From Gammaproteobacteria bacterium (lineage in GTDB: Bacteria > Pseudomonadota > Gammaproteobacteria > Acidiferrobacterales > Acidiferrobacteraceae): a DNA stretch of 9,612 nucleotides. Every line of letters starts with the position of its first letter. The stretch's first letter is position 1. The stretch covers positions 1 to 9,612 of the forward strand of contig JAPTWT010000258.1 of the NCBI GenBank assembly GCA_028064935.1. Direction: 5' to 3'. Below, one piece after another: positions 1 through 5,306 of this stretch. The translations under genes and the position numbers were made by a program. The notes under the pieces are model-generated. The model was not told where the DNA came from and searched no databases. It saw nothing but the letters and a program-made list of their open reading frames with translations.

Positions 1-40
1 GGGTCACGCCTACGTCGTGGACTATGAGGACTATCACTGA
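1..40 (+). CDS. higB: HigB-type toxin, C-terminal end (partial)
   Basis: Only the last 12 codons and the TGA stop (38-40) are inside the window; the frame starts at base 2. The peptide GHAYVVDYEDYH matches the usual C-terminus of HigB/RelE-fold mRNA interferases, which end in a G-x-A-Y-x-V-x-x-x-DYH pattern. HigB cleaves mRNA at the ribosome and is neutralised by HigA. The stop lies 5 bases before the ATG of a higA-like gene, in the toxin-first order typical of higBA. The match is short, so the call rests largely on this gene order. Confidence 0.6.
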   Translation, partial: GHAYVVDYEDYH

Positions 41-45
41 TAGCT

Positions 46-331
46 ATGCACAATCCTCCACATCCAGGGGAATTTCTCACCGCGGTCTATCTGGAGCCCA
101 ACGGGCTCAGTGCCCGGGAACTCGCAGTCACGCTCGATGCCTCGGCCTCGACCTTGCGTCGCATCCTGAAGGGGCAGAGTGGCATAAGTCCGGACATGGC
201 CCTGCGTCTTTCCAAGGCGCTCGGACGCTCCCCGGAGAGCTGGCTTGCTGCAGTCCCGATATGACCTCTGGCAAGCCAAACAGCGTGTCAAATTGAGCCG
301 GGTCGGCAGGGTCCGGCTGACTGCAATGTGA
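46..331 (+). pseudogene. higA: HigA-type antitoxin, frameshifted
   Basis: The ATG at 46 opens a 72-aa frame with the HigA/VapI signature: HPGEFL near residue 7, then an XRE-type helix-turn-helix (about residues 22-60, with SARELAVTL and STLRRILKG), then MALRLSKALGRSPESWL. The frame stops at TGA 262-264. From base 248 another frame continues exactly as the family expects, LQSRYDLWQAKQRVKLSR, and ends at TGA 329-331. The coding sequence is therefore split by a small indel near 247. The DNA-binding domain is complete, so a truncated repressor could still be made, but the normal C-terminal part is lost. It follows higB by 5 bases, so it was the second gene of a higBA operon that HigA normally represses. 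Confidence 0.78.
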
Positions 332-790
332 TGCTTCATCGGCATCGACCCCGGTAAACAGGGTGCCCTTGCTGTCATCAACGAACATCTCGATGTGCTG
401 TTTATGGCCCGGACGCCCAAGACGACCGCCGGCATGGCGGACGTCGCGCGGCAGGCGATGTAGCTCGGGGAGGTAAAGCTTGCGGTGCTCGAGCGCACCC
501 AGGCGATGTCCGGGAACGGCGTCGTCGCCATGCACAGCTATGGCCGTCAGGCAGGCACCTGGGAGGGCATCCTGGTCACGCTAGGCGTACCCCTTATCCA
601 GCCGTACCGGCGGGTTTGGCAGGCGCTTGTGAGCGCACCGGGCTGCAGGCGCGGGGTGACCAAAAAACGCTCCATCGCCTCCGCGAAGCGCCTGTTTGGG
701 GTGACCCTCAAGAAGAGTCAGGATGGTATCGCCGATGCCCTACACATGGCCCTGTGGGCCTTGCACGTATATGCGACTGGGGGAATGTAG
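332..790 (+). pseudogene. RuvC-like Holliday junction resolvase, broken
   Basis: Read in one frame, this stretch gives about 152 residues of the RuvC-like RNase H-fold resolvase type found in phages and islands. It starts FIGIDPGKQGALAVI (first catalytic Asp at 347-349), has a second acidic strand VLERTQAM, and ends with KKSQDGIADALHMALWAL, where the D-G-x-x-D pair matches the last catalytic acids. Two lesions are visible. There is an in-frame TAG at 461-463. The first codons also lack a start: TGA sits at 329-331 directly before the conserved strand, with no in-frame ATG/GTG/TTG before the catalytic Asp. Such enzymes cut branched recombination or packaging intermediates. An ATG at 485 could give only a 101-aa fragment without the first catalytic motif. 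The family call is fairly sure and loss of function is likely. Confidence 0.68.
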
Positions 791-794
791 GGCC

Positions 795-824
795 GGGCCT
801 ATACGTACACACGAAAGGAGGCCC
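795..824 (+). promoter_or_regulatory. inverted repeat overlapping a ribosome binding site
   Basis: GGGCCT (795-800) is complementary to AGGCCC (819-824). The right arm includes the end of the strong Shine-Dalgarno AAAGGAGG (814-821) for the gene starting at 827. In RNA this 6-bp stem with an 18-nt loop could partly hide the ribosome binding site. It is a small repeat in GC-rich DNA, so chance is a real alternative. Confidence 0.25.
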
Positions 825-826
825 TT

Positions 827-1084
827 ATGGTGAAACACAAAAAGAGATTGCAGCTGGTTGAGGTGGCGTGGGTCGACGCCGACCGCAACCCGGGCTGGGT
901 CAACGACGAACAGGTCGATGATGAGGAAGGGGAGGGTCAGGCCTATGGATTGCTCGTAAGGAAGAAGACGGCGCGCTTTGTGTTTCTCGCCCACCAGTAT
1001 AATCACGGTGACTGGCTCGGCCTATTTCGTATCCCTGTGGGGATGGTGCGCGAAATCCGCGTCATCGAAACCTATCCGCTATGA
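827..1084 (+). CDS. small phage-type hypothetical protein
   Basis: An 85-aa acidic protein with a convincing start: AAAGGAGG ends five bases before the ATG. It contains VEVAWVDADRNPGWVNDEQVDDE, a Gly-Leu-Leu-Val segment, then FLAHQYNHGDWLGLFRIPVGMVREIRVI. I know this general layout (W-x-D-A, an acidic loop, 'GLLV', 'LAHQ', 'RIPVGMV') from small uncharacterised phage and prophage proteins with a compact beta fold, but I cannot name a function. No membrane segment or signal peptide is visible. It sits 36 bp after the decayed resolvase and may come from the same phage-like segment. Unlike its upstream neighbours it looks intact. Confidence 0.6.
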   Translation: MVKHKKRLQLVEVAWVDADRNPGWVNDEQVDDEEGEGQAYGLLVRKKTARFVFLAHQYNHGDWLGLFRIPVGMVREIRVIETYPL

Positions 1085-1089
1085 CTAGG

Positions 1090-1509
1090 TCAAGTAACCT
1101 TTTCGAAAGGATTGAGCGTAGCGACGCCGCTTGGCGCCACGTCACGGGTGTTGCGCGTGACAAGTATCAGTCCGTGTTCTTGCGCCGTTGCGGCGAGCAG
1201 TCCATCCACCAGCGGTAAGGGGTTGGGTACATTGTTTTCCGCCCAACGCTTGGCGATGGGCGTCGTAATGGGCAGGATTCTATCCTGAAATGTAGATTCC
1301 AGGGTTCGCAGTTTTTCGGCCAGTCGACTGGCCTGCGGTGCATCGCGGCGACGGAGGCGGGCTATACCCTGTTGCAGCTCCCCGATGATGAGCACCGAAA
1401 GAAAGAGGTCCCCATAAGAGGCTTGCGCGAACCAATCCTGTACGGACGAGGTCGCCCGGGCGCCTTTTTGCAGTTCCGAGATGATGTTGGTGTCTAAGAG
1501 ATAGGCCAT
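1090..1509 (-). CDS. vapC: PIN-domain toxin, VapC/FitB type
   Basis: A 139-aa PIN-domain ribonuclease of normal length. The acidic active-site set is present: D6 in LLDTNIISEL, E44 in the IIGELQQGI segment, D102 in PLVDGLLAATA, and D123 in LVTRNTRDV. The ending LNPF is typical of FitB-like VapC proteins. These toxins cleave RNA, often tRNA or rRNA, and are blocked by a partner antitoxin. The start ATG lies inside the end of the antitoxin gene (16-bp overlap, 1494-1509), so translation is probably coupled. The gene is intact, in contrast to most genes to its left. Confidence 0.9.
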   Translation of the reverse strand: MAYLLDTNIISELQKGARATSSVQDWFAQASYGDLFLSVLIIGELQQGIARLRRRDAPQASRLAEKLRTLESTFQDRILPITTPIAKRWAENNVPNPLPLVDGLLAATAQEHGLILVTRNTRDVAPSGVATLNPFEKVT

Positions 1510-1727
1510 TCCGGGATGTCTCGCCCCGTCTCCTGGGAGCGGGTGAGGTCCACGTCCGTAAGCCCTTGCGCCACTTCACACAGCAACGCCTTGAACTGCC
1601 GTTGGCGTTCTTCCGAGGAGGCGTCTTTGGCCAGAACAACGACCTTCACCGGTGTCCCATCGGGGATATTCTCCGGGACCGGTACCGAATGGTTGCTTGT
1701 GACACTCTCGAATTCGAGGGCTCGCAT
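1494..1727 (-). CDS. antitoxin partner of the PIN toxin
   Basis: A 77-aa protein directly upstream of and overlapping the PIN toxin. Residues 1-33 (MRALEFESVTSNHSVPVPEN, then IPDGTPVKVVVL) look like a short beta-rich AbrB/MazE-like DNA-binding arm with the I-P-x-G-x-x-V-x-V-V-V pattern. The rest is helical and ends in the DIPEW motif often seen where antitoxins clamp PIN toxins. It should bind and inhibit the toxin and repress the operon. The stop is TAG (1494-1496 complement). A purine-rich AAGGGG lies just upstream of the ATG. The subfamily is not certain. Confidence 0.8.
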   Translation of the reverse strand: MRALEFESVTSNHSVPVPENIPDGTPVKVVVLAKDASSEERQRQFKALLCEVAQGLTDVDLTRSQETGRDIPEWPIS

Positions 1728-1783
1728 ACGTTGTCACCCCTTATCCCGCGGAAAAGTCTTCCGAGATAGGCAAACAGACTGAC

Positions 1784-1792
1784 ATTGTAGCA
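1784..1792 (-). promoter_or_regulatory. extended -10 promoter of the PIN toxin/antitoxin operon
   Basis: On the minus strand the sequence reads TGCTACAAT, an extended -10 (TGn plus TACAAT) about 57 bases upstream of the antitoxin ATG at 1727. No good -35 is visible, as is acceptable for extended -10 promoters. Its position at the very edge of the truncated coupling-protein gene is consistent with the module carrying its own promoter. Confidence 0.4.
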
Positions 1793-1826
1793 GAAAGCGG
1801 CGCGCGTCGGTCTTTAACCTAAGTCG

Positions 1827-3017
1827 GTGCTCGATGTGGGGGCTATTGCCCTATCCTCGCTGCCCGCATCGACGGCTGCGACTGGCAATCTCGTGCCCTC
1901 GAGCGAAACCGACCCAGGCGCCGACCATTACCGGCAGAGCGCCAACCAGGCGTTGACCGTGTTCGTGGGCGCGCTCAAGGCCTGCAAGCTGCGCTACAAC
2001 TTCACGGACCTCGCCATCCTGCTGCAATCCGGCCTCGCGCTCGAGCAGCTGCTGCGCATGACGCCGCAGGGCCCCGAGCGCATGGCGCTCGACGTGTTCC
2101 TTGACAAGTTCCGCAAGGGCACGCCACAAGGCGTGCAAATCGACGTGAACAAGATGAAGGACACCTTGGGCGGCATGGCCGGGCGCAGTGCGCTGTTCGG
2201 TCAGGGCAAGTTTGGTCAGGTGTTCAACACCTACGCGCCCGAAATCGACTTGGCCGACATCCTGCGCACCAACAAGATGCTCTACGTCATGCTGTCGACC
2301 ATGGCCAAGGACACGGCGGCCCTGAATCTGGGCAAGATGATAGTCTCGGACTTCCGCACGGCGGTGGCCCGGCTGCAGGCCCTGCCGAAGCAGCAACGCC
2401 CGTGGCCGCCTTTTATTGGCGCGCTCGATAGGATGGGCTCCTACGTCATGCAGGGCATCGCCCGGCTCTTCGAGCAGGCGCGGTCGACGCGTGTGGCGCT
2501 CCTGCCGGGGTTTCAGGCGTTCGGCAATCTGCGCGAGGTCTCGGCGGAGTTCGCCGGCATCATCATGCAGAACACGTGCTCGAAGGCGCTGTTCCGTTTC
2601 GGTGGGAATGACTCGGCGGAATCGGCGGCGGAGATGGTCGGCAAGGTGCGGCGCTACCAGCACGGACTGTCTACGTCGGAATCCAGCGGTGAATCCGCCC
2701 ACGTCATCCGCGCCGCCCCGCAATCCTCGCAGAGCGCGTCGGGCAATGTGGGGCACAACTGGTCCGAGCGCGAGGACTTCCGCGTCTCGCCCGACAAACT
2801 GGCGGGCCTCTTGCCCGGCGAATCCATACTGACCGTCGGGGCGCGCGTCTACCATATCATCACGCCACTATTGAAGACGCCCATCGACACCCTGAGGCCC
2901 GACGACTCCGTGCGCGCCGAGTACACCTTCACGCCGATGCACCATCCGACACGCGTGCCGGATGGTGAGCAGGGGCTCCATTTCGACCAGCGTTACAGCG
3001 AATTCATGGCGGGATAG
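1827..3017 (+). pseudogene. TraD/VirD4-like coupling protein, N-terminally truncated
   Basis: The 396-aa open frame matches the C-terminal half of a conjugative type IV coupling protein, the inner-membrane ATPase that delivers the relaxase-DNA complex to the secretion channel. From about residue 30 (DPGADHYRQSANQALTVFVG) it follows the family. It then has KMIVSDFRTAV and the Walker B region at 201-207, and FGNLREVSAEFAGIIMQNT plus ALFRFGGNDSAESAAEMVG (232-271), the TraM-recognition-type domain. The membrane helices and Walker A P-loop are absent; I estimate about 300 N-terminal residues are missing. Walker B reads DRMGSYV where the family has DE, so the catalytic Glu is replaced by Arg. The GTG at 1827 follows a stop at 1815-1817 and has no clear ribosome site. 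It is best read as a relic cut off at its left end beside the toxin/antitoxin module. Confidence 0.75.
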
Positions 3018-3200
3018 CGGCATGTCCCCTTCCTTCTTGTAGGCGCCGTATTCATCGTATTGCTCATCGTCCTGAGCCACATCCCAGGCGTCGAGCACCT
3101 CGTCAAGCCGCTGTTAAGCGGGGTGACGTCGGTGTTTTCGACATTCATGGGTGGCGTTGGCGGGTGGCTGCTATGGGGCATCAAGACGGCCTGGCGTAGC
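3018..3200 (+). pseudogene. relic of a small membrane protein after the coupling protein
   Basis: The frame directly after the coupling-protein stop (TAG 3015-3017) stays open. It encodes a hydrophobic stretch HVPFLLVGAVFIVLLIVLSH followed by GVEHLVKPLLSGVTSVFSTF and GGVGGWLLWGI, about two membrane segments in 60 residues. No clear start is seen: ATG 3022-3024 is one base out of frame, as if the C-run at 3026-3029 had lost a base, and TTG 3060 would cut off half of the first membrane segment. A small inner-membrane gene commonly follows coupling-protein genes in conjugative elements, which is why I read this as real but damaged. The frame continues beyond about 3200 only as antisense of the integrase fragment. 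Confidence 0.33.
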
Positions 3201-3389
3201 AGGACGGTGTCCGCGAGCTGTTTTGGCTTCCGCCTCGCCGGGGGTCTCCGTGGTCAGGGTTTGCTCAGTGGCTCGCGCCCACGCAACGGCTTCCGCACGC
3301 GTAGTAAAGGTTTTGGTTTTGGTGCCGCGTCCATTTAGACGCACACGCGCCTGCCATCCACCCCACGGCCGTTTTGTGATAGATGCCAC
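3200..3389 (-). pseudogene. tyrosine integrase, N-terminal arm-binding fragment
   Basis: From GTG at 3389 the minus strand reads MASITKRPWGGWQARVRLNG, then TKTKTFTTRAEAVAWARATEQ. This is the N-terminal arm-binding domain of island and phage tyrosine integrases (a three-stranded sheet that grips arm-type DNA sites, followed by a helix). Similarity ends about 60 residues in. The SAM-like core-binding and catalytic domains are missing, and sequence related to the conjugative relic takes over near 3200. The frame extends upstream to TTG 3410, but the M-A-S-I-T-K-R start is the family norm. It is the first gene left of the tRNA-like att site and points away from it, the usual place for an integrase. 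It cannot be active. Confidence 0.72.
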
Positions 3390-3463
3390 GGTCGCCCTGC
3401 CTCGTGCCAAATACCCGTCAGGCGCAGCTTGCCATCCTGGTGGATGGAAGGCAATGAACCCGT

Positions 3464-3480
3464 GGACACGGGACGTGTCC
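3464..3480. repeat. short perfect palindrome near att site
   Basis: GGACAC (3464-3469) and GTGTCC (3475-3480) form a perfect 6-bp inverted repeat with a 5-base centre. It lies between the integrase start and the 11-bp direct repeats, where accessory binding sites of an integration complex or an integrase operator could sit. No protein can be assigned. Confidence 0.3.
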
Positions 3481-3490
3481 CCCGATACTC

Positions 3491-3512
3491 AGTGGAGCGG
3501 AAGTGGAGCGGA
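3491..3512. repeat. tandem 11-bp repeat left of att core
   Basis: AGTGGAGCGGA occurs twice with no gap (3491-3501 and 3502-3512). The 11-bp period is about one helical turn, which would place two bound proteins on one face of the DNA. Together with the similar array at 3695-3727 and the integrase arm-domain fragment nearby, it is a candidate arm-type integrase binding site. The role is inferred. Confidence 0.5.
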
Positions 3513-3557
3513 ACGTGATTTTGCGGGGAGGATTATGAGCTAAGTTCTTGATTATAT

Positions 3558-3602
3558 TGGTTGGCGATAGTGGGATCGAACCACTGACCCCTGCCGTGTG
3601 AA
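3558..3602 (-). other. att site: 3' half of tRNA-Val(CAC)
   Basis: The minus strand reads as a tRNA 3' half. It has an anticodon loop TTCACAC (anticodon CAC), anticodon-stem 3' strand GGCAG, variable loop GGGTC, T arm AGTGG-TTCGATC-CCACT, acceptor 3' strand ATCGCCA, discriminator A and CCA. To the right of 3602 the sequence no longer pairs (GGCAG would need CTGCC), so the 5' half is absent. A displaced tRNA 3' half is the classic attachment duplicate left by tyrosine-integrase elements. Base 72 is A where tRNA-Val normally has C, a possible sign of drift in a non-functional copy. The integrase fragment on one side and the AlpA-like gene on the other fit this reading. Confidence 0.7.
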
Positions 3603-3668
3603 TGCGCTAAGCGCTTGAGCGCCCGCAACAAAATCCCACAAAAACAATGAATTACCAGTCCGATAATT

Positions 3669-3688
3669 CCGTCCCTGAGGCGGTTTTT
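3669..3688 (+). terminator. weak terminator-like hairpin
   Basis: CCGTC (3669-3673) can pair with GGCGG (3679-3683, one G-T pair) around the loop CCTGA, followed by TTTTT (3684-3688). It resembles a short intrinsic terminator on the plus strand, but no intact plus-strand gene ends just before it. It may be a leftover or chance. Confidence 0.25.
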
Positions 3689-3694
3689 CGAGTA

Positions 3695-3727
3695 AAAGTG
3701 CGCCCAAAGTGCGCCCAAAGTGGGCGC
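3695..3727. repeat. triple 11-bp tandem repeat right of att core
   Basis: AAAGTGCGCCC is repeated exactly at 3695-3705 and 3706-3716, then as the variant AAAGTGGGCGC at 3717-3727. Like the left array it has an 11-bp period, and both arrays share an AGTG core. They lie roughly 50-90 bp from the tRNA-like core, one on each side, as expected for integrase arm sites P and P'. Iteron-like repressor sites are an alternative. Confidence 0.5.
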
Positions 3728-3826
3728 GGTTAGGCGGCGTGGCTGGCGCCCGCGGGCGGGAGCCACATCCGTGTGAATTTCACCCGGGGCCTAAGAACAC
3801 CACAGCCAAAACCGTGGTGAAACAGT

Positions 3827-4060
3827 ATGCCGAAAACAACGCTCGACGCCAAACAGCTGGCGGCGGTGCTGCACATGAAGCCCTACACGATTACGGACTA
3901 CACAATCAGGCATCCGGAGCGGCTACCACCCTTCATAAAACTCCCCACAGGCAAACCTCTGTGGTTCGAGGAGGACGTGCAGGCGTGGCTGGAAGAGCGG
4001 CACATCAAGGTCCTGCCGCCACAACAGAGTCCCACCGACTTCAGTCGCAAGTGGTGGTAG
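3827..4060 (+). CDS. AlpA/MerR-like helix-turn-helix protein (possible excisionase)
   Basis: A 77-aa protein with one winged helix-turn-helix of the AlpA/HTH_17 type. DAKQLAAVLHMKPYTITDYT forms the first helices (residues 7-26), PPFIKLPTGKPLWF is the wing, and EEDVQAWLEER is the closing helix (49-59). The first half stands where the family puts its 'LAE.LGVS..TV' segment. Proteins of this type act as excisionases or as activators of integrase and alpA-regulated genes in island elements. Its position 225 bp from the tRNA-like att core and next to the 11-bp repeats supports a recombination-directionality role for the right-hand element. The ribosome site is weak, and the ATG was chosen because the fold starts a few residues later. 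Confidence 0.7.
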   Translation: MPKTTLDAKQLAAVLHMKPYTITDYTIRHPERLPPFIKLPTGKPLWFEEDVQAWLEERHIKVLPPQQSPTDFSRKWW

Positions 4061-4153
4061 CGCGCCCCGGCAAGGCTGATTGTGTTTGCAGACAAAGCCC
4101 ATGGCGCGATACATTGCCGCACGCGAACCGCTGCGTATGTCCCCGACGTTATA

Positions 4154-4183
4154 TGCTATAATTGTAGCCTATTTGTTATAGGC
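4154..4183 (+). promoter_or_regulatory. extended -10 promoter and operator of addiction module
   Basis: TGCTATAAT (4154-4162) is a perfect extended -10. Five bases on, GCCTAT (4167-4172) and ATAGGC (4178-4183) form a perfect 6-bp inverted repeat around TTGTT, between the -10 and the ribosome binding site. A palindrome here would overlap the transcription start, fitting autorepression by the antitoxin as in related modules. No clear -35 is seen. GGAGG (4185-4189) precedes the ATG. Confidence 0.6.
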
Positions 4184-4193
4184 AGGAGGGGCC

Positions 4194-4418
4194 ATGTTGG
4201 CATCCGAACTCGAGAGGGTCGCGCGTACGCTGTCCGCCGAAGAGCGGGCGCGACTCGCTGAGGTACTCCTGGAGTCTCTTCAGGAGACGCCGGCAGCCGA
4301 GGTGGCGACGGCCTGGAACCGGGAGATAGAGGCCCGTATCCGTGCCTATGAGCGCGGTGAACTCGAAAGCCCCAGCGCCGAAGCCGTTTTTGCGGAAGCA
4401 CGCCTCCTCGCTCGGTGA
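4194..4418 (+). CDS. addiction-module antitoxin (RelB-like, TIGR02574 type)
   Basis: A 74-aa protein of the 'putative addiction module component' family. The N-terminal half LASELERVARTLSAEERARL is followed by AEVLLESL, a helical dimerisation region. The segment W-N-R-E-I-E-A-R-I and the tail YERGELESPSAEAVFAEAR are the usual toxin-wrapping region, and the helix ending in EVFA-like sequence is typical. Start ATG 4194 has GGAGG nearby. The stop TGA (4416-4418) overlaps the GTG start of the toxin gene, giving tight coupling. It looks intact while the toxin is interrupted, so it may now act alone as a DNA-binding or anti-addiction protein. Confidence 0.86.
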   Translation: MLASELERVARTLSAEERARLAEVLLESLQETPAAEVATAWNREIEARIRAYERGELESPSAEAVFAEARLLAR

Positions 4419-4705
4419 GACGGGCGCGTTTCCTGGCGCCCGCGCGCGAGGAGTTTCTCGCTGAAGTCGCCTGCTACGACGAGATTCATGTGGGCTATGG
4501 AGCCCGGTTCGCGGCCGCAGTGGAAGAAACAGTGGCTCGGGCCGTGGCCTTCCCGGAATCCGGCTCCCCGCTTTGGGCGGGAACGCGTCGCGTCTACACC
4601 AAAGGCTTTCCCTTCTCCATCGTATAGCGGCCGGAACCCGACGGGGTCGTCATTGTGGCGGTCGCTCATCAGTCGCGGCGTCCTGGTTATTGGCGCGCGC
4701 GATGA
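4415..4705 (+). pseudogene. ParE/RelE-type toxin interrupted by an in-frame TAG
   Basis: From GTG 4415 the frame gives RRARFLAPAREEFLAEVACYD, then YGARFAAAVEETVARAVAFPESG and RRVYTKGFPFSIV, then TAG at 4625-4627. Past it the same frame continues as RPEPDGVVIVAVAHQSRRPGYW and ends at TGA 4703-4705, which is exactly the C-terminal half of the ParE/RelE fold (F-P-Y-S-I-V-Y-R, then V-V-A-V-A-H-x-x-R-x-P-G-Y-W). The stop stands where the family has Tyr (TAT or TAC), so a single base change is enough to explain it. The intact product would be 96 residues, a normal length. The 70-aa fragment lacks the last strands and the A-H-x-x-R-R active region and should be inactive. It overlaps the antitoxin gene by four bases. 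Confidence 0.86.
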
Positions 4706-4825
4706 GGAGACGGGCGCCGAGGCCGGCCGGACCGTCCGTACGCCGGTCGCCATCCCTTACTGCTCGAGGGCGTGTCACACACCCAGCCCAAACGTCGAGC
4801 TCTCAGCCCACGGCGTTGCCGGCGC

Positions 4826-4851
4826 GGGACTGTGGGTCCCCACACGGTCCC
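4826..4851. repeat. strong hairpin upstream of the tandem hairpin units
   Basis: GGGAC plus TGTGG (4826-4835) pairs with CCACA (4840-4844) and GTCCC (4847-4851), with a CG bulge and a GTCC loop. That is ten base pairs in 26 bases. No T-run follows on either strand, so it is not an obvious terminator. It lies in the otherwise gene-free stretch 4706-4958, where I see no other feature, and may belong with the structured region to its right. Confidence 0.45.
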
Positions 4852-4958
4852 GTAACTACCGGGGCAAGGCGTCCGCCAAAGTGTCCGCGCAGGGGAAGTA
4901 CAAGGGGTGTGAGGCCGGCCGGGGGTTAGGGGCTGGTTATGGGGCTAGGTGAGCATAT

Positions 4959-5084
4959 CCGCTCCAAAATTCGCGCGGCATACCAGCCAGCGCCACGAAT
5001 TTTGGAGGATGTTTTCGCGTACCCCGACCTCGAGGGGCGCCACTCGAGGTCGGGGAGGCCTGCCGTCTCGGCGCGCCTCGCGGA
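4959..5084. repeat. structured tandem unit 1 (two hairpins)
   Basis: The unit begins CCGCTCCAAAATTC. Hairpin A has arms CTCCAAAATTCG (4962-4973) and CGAATTTTGGAG (4996-5007), a perfect 12-bp stem with a 22-base loop containing ACCAGCC. A linker with TGTTTTCGCGTA follows. Hairpin B then has arms CCCCGACCTCGAG (5022-5034) and CTCGAGGTCGGGG (5043-5055), a perfect 13-bp stem with an 8-base loop. The unit ends GGCCTGC...CTCGCGGA. Frames across the two units do not stay in step, so it does not look coding. Whether it acts as DNA or RNA, and on which strand, is not visible. Confidence 0.85.
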
Positions 5085-5086
5085 AA

Positions 5087-5207
5087 CCGCTCCAAAATTC
5101 ACGCGCCCAACCAGCACGCGGATGAGAATTTTGGAGGTGTTTCCGCGTAAGTCCTGCCTCGCAGGGTGCGAGGCAGGATGGGCCTGCGAAGATGCGTGGC
5201 TCGCGGA
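5087..5207. repeat. structured tandem unit 2 (two hairpins)
   Basis: This is a second, diverged copy of the preceding unit, offset by 128 bp at the left arm of hairpin A and 129 bp at the right arm. Hairpin A keeps its stem, CTCCAAAATTC (5090-5100) and GAATTTTGGAG (5126-5136), around a 25-base loop that again contains ACCAGC. Hairpin B has arms TCCTGCCTCGC (5152-5162) and GCGAGGCAGGA (5168-5178) with a 5-base loop. These arms are unlike those of unit 1 but again perfectly complementary. The tail again shows GGCCTGC and CTCGCGGA, followed by a bare CCG as if a third unit began and was lost. Confidence 0.85.
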
Positions 5208-5218
5208 TGCCGTTGGAT

Positions 5219-5244
5219 AAAAAAGCCCCTCTTATCGAGGGGCT
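5219..5244 (-). terminator. intrinsic terminator of the 134-aa protein gene
   Basis: AGCCCCTC (5224-5231) and GAGGGGCT (5237-5244) form an 8-bp stem around TTATC. On the minus strand the stem is followed by six T (complement of 5219-5224). It therefore ends leftward transcription from the gene at 5307-5711 and separates that transcript from the tandem hairpin units. Confidence 0.87.
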
Positions 5245-5306
5245 ATGCTCTGTCGGCGCCGTACCAAAGCCCATAGGCCCTGCCATGAGCGAGGGCGCCC
5301 AACAAT

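Noticed and set aside
461..4627. Amber (TAG) recoding, because two broken genes (461-463, 4625-4627) read through TAG and a coherent frame also follows the TAG at 3015-3017
   Set aside because: TAG is used as the plain stop of apparently intact genes here (the 77-aa antitoxin, the AlpA-like gene), and the other lesions include frameshifts and truncations. General decay explains all cases better.
4665..4671. Complement of a hammerhead ribozyme core (TCATCAG)
   Set aside because: It lies in the conserved coding part of the toxin relic, and the other core elements and stems are missing.
4719..4922. Direct repeat GAGGCCGGCCGG at 4719-4730 and 4911-4922, a possible insertion target duplication
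   Set aside because: It is a self-complementary GC-rich string that is easy to find by chance here, and no transposase lies between the copies.
4959..5207. CRISPR array
   Set aside because: Only two long, internally structured units exist, with no short conserved repeats and variable spacers, and no cas gene is seen.
5104..5218. Integron attC-like core sites (GCCCAAC at 5104-5110 and GTTGGAT at 5212-5218)
   Set aside because: The two ends are not complementary as attC ends must be, unit 1 lacks the motif, and no integron integrase or cassette gene is present.
4939..5220. Rightward 93-codon frame through both repeat units
   Set aside because: The left arms of the units are offset by 128 bp, not a multiple of three, so the copies are read differently. 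Conservation follows pairing, not codons.
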